From NCBI GenBank assembly GCA_009908535.1, contig JAAAOD010000130.1, positions 1-11,990 of the forward strand: a DNA stretch of 11,990 bases, in the 5' to 3' direction. How positions within the stretch are numbered: the first letter of the stretch is position 1; every line of letters starts with the position of its first letter. The translations under genes and the position numbers were made by a program. Below, piece by piece: positions 7,054 to 11,990 of this stretch. Origin of the DNA: Verrucomicrobiota bacterium. GTDB taxonomy: Bacteria; Verrucomicrobiota; Verrucomicrobiia; Opitutales; Oceanipulchritudinaceae. A model generated the notes under the pieces. The model was given only the letters and a program-made list of their open reading frames with translations, did not search any database and had not been told where the DNA came from.

Positions 7054-8122
7054 AAGTCGGATACCCGGGCCGTCGGGTACCGTTTCGGACCTGCTTCTCC
7101 TCCAGCCGCCGGCACGCGGGTGCATCTCCGGCGGATACCGGTTCAACGCGGCCCTCGCCCGTGCCCTCAAGGCGCGGGGAATGGGCTCTCTGAAAGAATG
7201 GGATCCCGCACACGCCCTGCCGGAGAACCCGGCCGGGGTTGTGCTTGTCGACAGCCTTTACCTCCGCCGCCACGCGCCCATGCACATCGCCGCGTGGTTG
7301 GAGGCGGGCGGGCGCGCAAGTTACCTGCTGGCCCATTATCTCCCGCTCGAGGATCCCACCCTTGCGGAGGATGCGAAAGCCGCATGGTACGAAAGCGCCC
7401 GCACATGGCTGTCTGCGCTGCAGGGCATCTTTTGTACGGGGCAACGCCAGACGGAGGCATGGCGCCGGCATTTCCCGCAGCTTCGGTGTATCCATTTTCT
7501 TCCCCCGGCCATTCCCGACCAGCGGACGACCCCCTTTCCTCCACCACCGCAAGGACAGAGTCACCCGCTGCGCCTGGTCACCGTCGGAAGCCTCTCCCCT
7601 TCCAAAGGGCAACATGAAATTCTCGCTACGCTGGCTGAGCTTCGCGACCAGGCCTTTCGATGGGACCTCGTCGGATCATGCGGGGCACACCCGCAGTATG
7701 TCCGGCAGCTCAAGGAACAAATCCGGACCGACAACCTCGCCGGTAAAATCGCCTTCCATGGCAGCCTGCCAACAAGGGAATGCGCGGGCCTTCTCGAGCA
7801 GGCGCACCTCTGCGTAAGCGCTTCCCGTCTGGAGTCCTTCGGCATGGCCAACGCGGAGGCCCTCGCCCGCTCGGTCCCCCTGCTCGCCTACGAAGCCGGT
7901 GACCTCCCCCTCTGGATCGACTGCGGGCCAGGATCGTGGATCATCAATCCCCGCGATCCCTCCGCATGGCGTGGCCAACTGAAGCAGCTCGTCCGCGAAC
8001 CCGGAACGATACGCCCCCCGCATACCCCGCCACGCCTGCCCGCCCGCAGCTGGGACGAAACCACGGATTTCCTGAGGCAAGCCCTTCGAGAACCGGGGGT
8101 AACGCCATCCCGAAAACGATGA
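7043..8122 (+). CDS. GT4-family (GT-B fold) glycosyltransferase
   Basis: 359 residues from ATG 7043, overlapping the preceding gene by 11 bases; the open frame runs further upstream but only within that gene. The N-terminal half has the SGGYRFN loop (29-35), typical of GT-B acceptor domains. The C-terminal half shows LVTVGSLSPSKGQHEIL (178-194, donor-phosphate contact with K188), IAFHGSLPTRE and the GT4 hallmark ESFGMANAEALA (264-275, the E-x7-E region). It should move a sugar from a nucleotide-sugar donor, retaining the anomeric configuration, in the cytoplasm. There is no signal peptide or membrane helix. A glycosyltransferase after PTPS-like and oxidoreductase genes recalls pterin glycosylation as in cyanobacteria, but the enzyme could equally act on a lipid acceptor. 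It is the last full gene of the operon. Confidence 0.87.
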   Translation: MKHESRIPGPSGTVSDLLLLQPPARGCISGGYRFNAALARALKARGMGSLKEWDPAHALPENPAGVVLVDSLYLRRHAPMHIAAWLEAGGRASYLLAHYLPLEDPTLAEDAKAAWYESARTWLSALQGIFCTGQRQTEAWRRHFPQLRCIHFLPPAIPDQRTTPFPPPPQGQSHPLRLVTVGSLSPSKGQHEILATLAELRDQAFRWDLVGSCGAHPQYVRQLKEQIRTDNLAGKIAFHGSLPTRECAGLLEQAHLCVSASRLESFGMANAEALARSVPLLAYEAGDLPLWIDCGPGSWIINPRDPSAWRGQLKQLVREPGTIRPPHTPPRLPARSWDETTDFLRQALREPGVTPSRKR

Positions 8123-8187
8123 GCCAGCCGAAGACCTTGCGCTGCCGCGTGGACAGGAAACGGTATGGAGGAATTTGTGGTTGCTGA
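8119..8187 (+). pseudogene. 22-codon ORF coupled to the glycosyltransferase gene; possible PspC-domain relic
   Basis: ATG 8119 overlaps the glycosyltransferase stop as ATGA, the same junction as elsewhere in the operon, and the frame closes at TGA 8185-8187. The peptide contains KTLRCRVDRKRYGGICG. This resembles the start of PspC domains (K-L-x-R-S-x-x-D-R-x-x-G-G-V-C-G-G), with one residue too many before the Gly-Cys part. Nothing in any frame downstream continues the PspC hydrophobic helix. It may be the stump of a decayed gene or a chance ORF. A small stem (TGGTT/AACCA, 8178-8191) spans its stop codon. Confidence 0.3.
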
Positions 8188-8267
8188 ACCAGCGAAGGTC
8201 CCTACAAACCCAACCGCTCCCGGAACAAAGGTTTCTCTCCTCTTCTCCCCATAACTCCGGAAACGTT
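8123..8267 (+). other. Intergenic region before the symporter gene
   Basis: 145 bases between the glycosyltransferase and symporter genes. It holds the possible PspC relic, a GGAGGA at 8167-8172 that no convincing start codon uses (TTG 8175 and GTG 8177 follow it closely), and a 5-bp stem with a 4-base loop at 8178-8191. CTCCCGGAA and ACTCCGGAA recur before the symporter ATG. No clear promoter hexamers or T-tailed terminator hairpin could be recognised. Confidence 0.4.
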
Positions 8268-10301
8268 ATGAACCCCGTCGATCTGACTGTCTTTTTTCTT
8301 TTCGTTGTCGCTGTCATTACCGTCGGTATCTGGAAAAGCCGAGGCGAGGAACTCCAGAGCGACCACGCCGCCAGTGATTACTTCCTCGCCGGCCGTGGGC
8401 TGAAGTGGTGGCTGATCGGCTTTTCCCTCATCGCCGCGAACATTTCCACGGAGCAGTTCGTCGGCATGTCCGGCAACGCGGCCAGCCACATCGGTATGGC
8501 CATCGCCAGTTATGAATGGATGGCCGCGGTAACCCTCGTCGTGGTCGCCTTCGCGTTTCTTCCCTACTTCCTGCGCGCCGGCATCTACACCATGCCGGAA
8601 TTCCTTGAGTACCGCTACAACAGCGGGGCCCGCATCATCATGGCGGGAGCGACCGTCTTTATCTATCTTCTCCTCCTCGGGGCCGTCACCTACTCCGGCG
8701 CCCTCACCATCCGCACCATCGCCGCCGAACGCGGAATGGACATTTCCCTGCAGGCGGGCGCGCTGGTCATCGGCCTCATCGCCATGGTTTACGTCATCGC
8801 CGGGGGACTGAAGGCCTGCGCATGGGCCGACCTGATCCAGGGAAGCGCCCTCATTATCGGCGGTGGTATCATCATGTTTTTTTCCTTCCAGATGCTCGGG
8901 AACGCCGACTCTCTCGCCGGCATCACCGACGCGCGCACCGGGGAGGTCGTCATCCGCGAGTTCAGCCCGGAAACCGGGGCCATGACCCGTTTCATGGAAC
9001 TGAACAGCACCCGCCTGAACATGTTCCTGCCCTCCACTGACAGCACCTTGCCCTGGACCGCCCTTCTGCTGGGATTGTGGATTCCGAATTTCTATTACTG
9101 GGGACTCAACCAGTACATCACGCAGCGGACCCTCGGTTCCGCCTCCCTCGCCGAAGGCCAGAAAGGCATCGTCTTCGCCGCCTTCATGAAGCTGCTCATT
9201 CCCTTCGTCATCGTCATTCCCGGCCTCATGGCGTTCAACCTCTTCGCCGGGAACATGCAGGTCGCCGCGGCCAAGGACAACGGTCCCGTGCTGGCGAAAT
9301 ACCTTGCCGCCAATCCGCAGAGCGAGGTCGTCAGCGTCCTCACCAGTCCCTCCGAAGCCGCCCTGCTCTCCGTTCCGGAGAACCGCTACGTTCTCGCCGT
9401 GTATCCGGATTCCCATGACATCACCCGCGCCAAGGCACCCGGCGGCAATGTCTTTCTCCTCTCCGAATCCGATTTCAACGCCGCCCAGGCGGACCTTTCC
9501 GGACCCACCGTCTTCATCAGTGATGATTACGCCTTCGCCAGCGCCAATCCCGCCCTCGCGAGGGAACTGGAAACGTTCAACGCAACTGTCCGGGCCGCGA
9601 ACAAAAACGTGGCCACGGAGAAACTACTCGGGTACAAGTACGACACCGCGCTCGGGCAGCTGCTTTCCAATGTCCTGCCCAGGGGAACCGGACTCCTCGG
9701 CTTTGTCATGGCCGCTCTGCTCGGGGCCGTGGTCAGCTCCCTCGCCGCCATGCTTAACGCGGCTTCCACCATTTTCTCGATGGACATCTTCAAAAAGTAC
9801 ATCCGCCCGGAGGCCAGCCAGAGCAGCATCGTCGTCCTCGGACGGATCATGGTGGCCGCCTTCGCCGTCATCGCCGTGATTGTCGCCCCCTTGCTGGGCA
9901 ACCCTAAGATCAGCAACTCCATTTTCACCGTCATTCAGGAAGGCCAGGGACTCATTTCCCCGGGCATTCTCGCTGTTTTCGCCTTCGGACTTCTCGTTCA
10001 CAAGGGTCCGCGGATCTGCGGGGTTGCCGGCCTCCTCACCAACATCATCGCCTACCCCATGCTCAAGTTTGTCTTCCCGGATGTGAATTTCCTCAACCGC
10101 ATGGCGGTGTGTTTCTTCCTCTGTCTGCTCGTCATGACGGTGATCACCGTGCTCAGGCCCCTGCCCAAACCGGTTGCTTTCGAGGCCAAGAACGTCGTCG
10201 CCCTCGAATCCTCCAAGGGCGCCCGTACCGCCGGTATCGGCGTGGTCATCCTTACCGTCCTGCTCTACATCACCTTCAGCCCCCTCGGGATCGCAGGGTG
10301 A
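8268..10301 (+). CDS. SSS/SLC5-family sodium:solute symporter with a large extra loop
   Basis: 677 residues with about 13-14 hydrophobic helices. Family landmarks are ASDYFLAGRGLKWWLIG (35-51), SLIAANISTEQFVGMSG (53-69), GIYTMPEFLEYRY (105-117), YYWGLNQYITQRTLG (276-290) and AVVSSLAAMLNAASTIFSMDIF (487-508); S490/S491 correspond to the Na2-site serines of vSGLT. It should couple inward Na+ flow to uptake of a sugar or similar solute at the inner membrane. Between the helix near 310-328 and the one near 475 lies about 140 residues, versus roughly 25-50 in the relatives I remember, including YVLAVYPDSHDITRAK and TVFISDDYAFASAN. ATG 8268 is chosen because MNPVDLTVFFLF fits the family N-terminus; TTG 8175 would add 31 atypical residues. 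A 145-base gap separates it from the operon, so it is probably transcribed separately. Confidence 0.92.
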   Translation: MNPVDLTVFFLFVVAVITVGIWKSRGEELQSDHAASDYFLAGRGLKWWLIGFSLIAANISTEQFVGMSGNAASHIGMAIASYEWMAAVTLVVVAFAFLPYFLRAGIYTMPEFLEYRYNSGARIIMAGATVFIYLLLLGAVTYSGALTIRTIAAERGMDISLQAGALVIGLIAMVYVIAGGLKACAWADLIQGSALIIGGGIIMFFSFQMLGNADSLAGITDARTGEVVIREFSPETGAMTRFMELNSTRLNMFLPSTDSTLPWTALLLGLWIPNFYYWGLNQYITQRTLGSASLAEGQKGIVFAAFMKLLIPFVIVIPGLMAFNLFAGNMQVAAAKDNGPVLAKYLAANPQSEVVSVLTSPSEAALLSVPENRYVLAVYPDSHDITRAKAPGGNVFLLSESDFNAAQADLSGPTVFISDDYAFASANPALARELETFNATVRAANKNVATEKLLGYKYDTALGQLLSNVLPRGTGLLGFVMAALLGAVVSSLAAMLNAASTIFSMDIFKKYIRPEASQSSIVVLGRIMVAAFAVIAVIVAPLLGNPKISNSIFTVIQEGQGLISPGILAVFAFGLLVHKGPRICGVAGLLTNIIAYPMLKFVFPDVNFLNRMAVCFFLCLLVMTVITVLRPLPKPVAFEAKNVVALESSKGARTAGIGVVILTVLLYITFSPLGIAG

Positions 10302-10579
10302 GCGGGGCAACCGAAAGGGGTCAGACCGAAGATTTTGTTATGGAGGTTACCCAACCGCGATCCCCACTCCTTCGCCTGGCCCCGAAATTGGAGTATCAAC
10401 TCCGGCAGGGAAAGATTCCCCATTCGCGCGGTGTCTTCGCCCGGGTCAGGCCTTAAGGAACACTCTACAAGAGCTAAGTTGACAGGAAAGCGGTTTTTCC
10501 GGACGGGCGGCAGCGTTCCTGTCAAGTGGTAACCAGTGATGACGGCCAAGCCGGAACGAAGCGGTTGAAACGAGCGGCG
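10302..10579. other. Non-coding interval with GTCAGACC-type motif and small hairpins
   Basis: 278 bases between the symporter stop and the tRNA-Cys 3' end. GAAAGGGGTCAGACC lies at 10313-10327, and GGGTCAGGCC recurs at 10443-10452 (9 of 10 bases equal). Two short stems follow one another: GGAGT/ACTCC (10390-10403) and GGGAA/TTCCC (10408-10420). A 38-codon ORF at 10340-10456 has no recognisable similarity and is not called. The larger inverted repeat is listed separately. No T-tailed intrinsic terminator was found for either flanking unit. Confidence 0.5.
10479..10525. repeat. Inverted repeat with 10-bp perfect arms and a 27-base centre
   Basis: TTGACAGGAA at 10479-10488 is matched exactly in reverse complement by TTCCTGTCAA at 10516-10525. 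The pairing continues inward imperfectly (GC after one mismatch). The left arm can alternatively pair with TTTCC at 10496-10500 as GGAAA/TTTCC. There is no T-run after either arm, so it is not a classic terminator. It could be a REP/MITE-type palindrome, a protein-binding site or an RNA 3'-end structure. Each arm contains TTGACA, but no good -10 box follows on either strand. Confidence 0.6.
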
Positions 10580-10655
<76 letters not shown>

Positions 10656-10668
10656 AAAGGAAGGGCAA

Positions 10669-10697
10669 ATTGAGCGAAGGGGGAACGGAGGTGTCAA
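10669..10697 (-). promoter_or_regulatory. Probable sigma-70-type promoter for tRNA-Cys
   Basis: On the minus strand a perfect TTGACA (10697-10692) is followed after 17 bases by CTCAAT (10674-10669), a poor -10 box that keeps the final AAT; CAATTT, two bases further on, is an alternative. Transcription would start near 10660, a few bases before the tRNA 5' end at 10653, as is common for bacterial tRNA genes. The ideal -35 box and the fitting distance are the main support. Confidence 0.5.
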
Positions 10698-10717
10698 CCC
10701 TGCGGGCGGGGAAAATG

Positions 10718-11188
10718 TCAGGAAGGCGGGCGGGGAAGGCGTTTGCTCATGCGCTGGTGCATGATCCCGAGGGCGCGGAAGGGCGATCCGCCGGGAACGT
10801 AGCCGCAACGCCGGTAGAAGCCGACGGCGTCGTGGCGGGCATGGAGGTGGATGCGGAGGAGACCATCGCGGGCGAGCACGGCCTCGACCCCGGCGAGAAG
10901 GCGCCGCCCGTGGCCGCGGCCCTGGTGACCGGGCAGGACGAACATCTGCCGCAGCTGGGCGGCGGCGGGTCCGACCGGGCGGAGGACGACGCCGGCGAGG
11001 ATACGATTGTCGGCATCGAGGAGGAGAAAATGCCGCTGGCGCTGCTCGCCTTTGCAATCGGCGGTGGAGAGGCGCAGGCCGAGGGGCCGGCGCAGAAGGG
11101 CCTCGCGCAGGGCGCGGAGGCGGCGGCAAGCCGGGGACGGGCATGGCACTTCGCGGAATCGCGGAACAGGACGGGAACGGACGGCCAT
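10718..11188 (-). CDS. GNAT-family N-acetyltransferase
   Basis: 156 residues on the minus strand. The acetyl-CoA-binding motif A is clear: LRQMFVLPGHQGRGHGRRLL (79-98) carries the QGRGHG pyrophosphate loop. Motif B follows as HARHDAVGFYRRCGYV (116-131). The N-terminal LRALREALLRRPLGL (24-38) matches the 'LRxxVLRxPLGL' start of a group of small soluble acetyltransferases. The family transfers acetyl from acetyl-CoA to an amine, but I cannot tell the substrate. ATG 11188 follows a GGAAAAG ribosome-site-like stretch; GTG 11191 is an alternative. The frame continues further upstream only across the divergent ParA gene. The tRNA-Cys lies 64 bases downstream on the same strand. Confidence 0.88.
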   Translation of the reverse strand: MAVRSRPVPRFREVPCPSPACRRLRALREALLRRPLGLRLSTADCKGEQRQRHFLLLDADNRILAGVVLRPVGPAAAQLRQMFVLPGHQGRGHGRRLLAGVEAVLARDGLLRIHLHARHDAVGFYRRCGYVPGGSPFRALGIMHQRMSKRLPRPPS

Positions 11189-11234
11189 CACTTTTCCATT
11201 TACTTGCGAGCGGGCGCGGCAAACACTTCCGCGC
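11189..11234. promoter_or_regulatory. Divergent intergenic region between the acetyltransferase and parA-like genes
   Basis: Only 46 bases separate the two divergent starts, so the promoters must overlap each other or lie inside the opposite gene. Minus-strand translation is helped by GGAAAAG before ATG 11188. The plus-strand ATG at 11235 has no visible Shine-Dalgarno sequence in front. No convincing -35/-10 pair was seen on either strand. Confidence 0.35.
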
Positions 11235-11990
11235 ATGTCGGCGAAGATCTTCACGATTGCCAACCAAAAAGGCGGCGTTGGCAAGACCACCACGGCGATC
11301 AACCTCGCGGCCGGGCTGGCGGCGCGGAAGATCCGCACCCTTGTCGTCGACCTCGATCCGCAGGCCAACGCCACTTCCGGCCTTGGATTTGAGAAGCAGC
11401 CGGGCGGCAGCGTCTACGGTCCCCTGCACGGGGAAGGGAAGCTCGCCGACCGGGTCCTCGAAACGGGCACGAAGCACCTGTACCTGATTCCCTCGGAAGT
11501 CGACCTGGCCGCGCTGGAGATCGAACTCAGCCAGCAGGAGAACTACCTCATCCGCCTGCGCGAGCTGCTGAAGCCGCTGAAGAAGAAGGAAGGCTACGGG
11601 GCCATCATTCTCGACTGCCCCCCGGCCCTCGGGCTCATCTCGATGAACGCCCTTGCGGCGGCCGATTACCTCCTCATCGCGCTGCAGTGCGAATACCTCG
11701 CCCTCGAGGGGCTGGGTTCGATTCTCAAGGTGGTGGACCAGCTCAAGGAAGCCTCCGTGAACCCGGACCTCGCCGTCGGCGGTATTCTCATGACGATGTT
11801 CGACATCCGCACCAACCTGAGCCGCCAGGTGCTGAACGAGGTGAAGACGCACTTTCCCGAACAGATATTCAATGCGGTCATCCCCCGCTCTATCCGCCTC
11901 GGGGAAGCGCCCAGCCACGGCCAGACCATTTTCGACTACGATCCGCATTCCGCGAGCGCGCAGGCTTACACCCAGCTGGCCCGGGAAGTT
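11235..11990 (+). CDS. parA: ParA/Soj-family chromosome-partition ATPase; runs off the right edge
   Basis: 252 codons are visible and the frame is still open at the window edge. MSAKIFTIANQKGGVGKTTTA opens the protein, with the deviant Walker A KGGVGKTT at 12-19 (signature lysine K12). VVDLDPQANAT (37-46) is Walker A' and IILDCPP (124-130) is Walker B. RTNLSRQVLNEV and IPRSIRLGEAPSHGQTI (215-231) are typical of Soj-type ParA. Such ATPases dimerise on ATP, bind DNA non-specifically and pull ParB-bound origin regions apart. Family members are about 250-265 residues, so only a short tail is missing. There is no N-terminal HTH domain, as in chromosomal (type Ia-short) Soj proteins rather than P1-type plasmid ParA. 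A parB gene is expected just downstream but is outside the window. Confidence 0.93.
   Translation, partial: MSAKIFTIANQKGGVGKTTTAINLAAGLAARKIRTLVVDLDPQANATSGLGFEKQPGGSVYGPLHGEGKLADRVLETGTKHLYLIPSEVDLAALEIELSQQENYLIRLRELLKPLKKKEGYGAIILDCPPALGLISMNALAAADYLLIALQCEYLALEGLGSILKVVDQLKEASVNPDLAVGGILMTMFDIRTNLSRQVLNEVKTHFPEQIFNAVIPRSIRLGEAPSHGQTIFDYDPHSASAQAYTQLAREV

Noticed and set aside
8175..8267. TTG start for the symporter, or a separate 25-codon GTG ORF at 8177, behind GGAGGA
   Set aside because: The spacing to GGAGGA is short, the added residues do not look like an SSS N-terminus, and the 25-codon peptide has no recognisable features.
8202..9416. 404-codon minus-strand open frame
   Set aside because: It lies opposite the symporter gene, and its Gly/Asp/Glu/His-rich translation is the usual antisense product of GC-rich code. 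No domain is visible.
10340..10456. 38-codon plus-strand ORF after the symporter
   Set aside because: It has no Shine-Dalgarno or family resemblance and overlaps small hairpins; chance is the simplest explanation.

Overview
The window is GC-rich bacterial DNA and almost fully coding. It reads as ordinary chromosome, with no insertion sequence, phage gene or CRISPR array visible. The taxon cannot be fixed from sequence alone. The near absence of good Shine-Dalgarno sequences, the large SLC5-type symporter and a GGGGTCAGACC-type intergenic motif would fit Verrucomicrobiota or a relative, but that is a weak inference.

Bases 1-8122 hold one tightly packed plus-strand operon that enters the window from the left. 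In order it encodes: the C-terminal end of a GTP cyclohydrolase II (RibA-like); a CDP-alcohol phosphatidyltransferase-family membrane protein; an isoprenylcysteine/phospholipid-methyltransferase-like membrane protein; two class I SAM-dependent methyltransferases; an LtaS/sulfatase-fold membrane phosphotransferase; a RibD-type reductase without its deaminase domain; a zinc-less MDR (alcohol dehydrogenase-like) oxidoreductase; a divergent 6-pyruvoyl-tetrahydropterin-synthase-like protein; and a GT4 glycosyltransferase. Eight of the nine junctions overlap (six of them by the 4-base ATGA/GTGA type) and the ninth gap is 6 bases, so the genes should be co-transcribed and translationally coupled. The combination suggests a pathway that opens GTP, reduces and rebuilds the resulting diaminopyrimidine into a pterin-like molecule, methylates and glycosylates it, and perhaps joins it to a membrane lipid head group. 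I know of no described product for this set; this is the candidate undescribed system.

Bases 8119-8187 carry a 22-codon ORF coupled to the last operon gene. It faintly resembles the start of a PspC domain and is probably a relic. Bases 8268-10301 encode an SSS/SLC5-family sodium:solute symporter with a large extra loop. Bases 10302-10579 are non-coding and hold a GTCAGACC-type motif, small hairpins and a 10-bp perfect inverted repeat.

The right end holds a minus-strand tRNA-Cys(GCA) with its own likely promoter, a minus-strand GNAT acetyltransferase and, divergently, a ParA/Soj partition ATPase that runs off the right edge.
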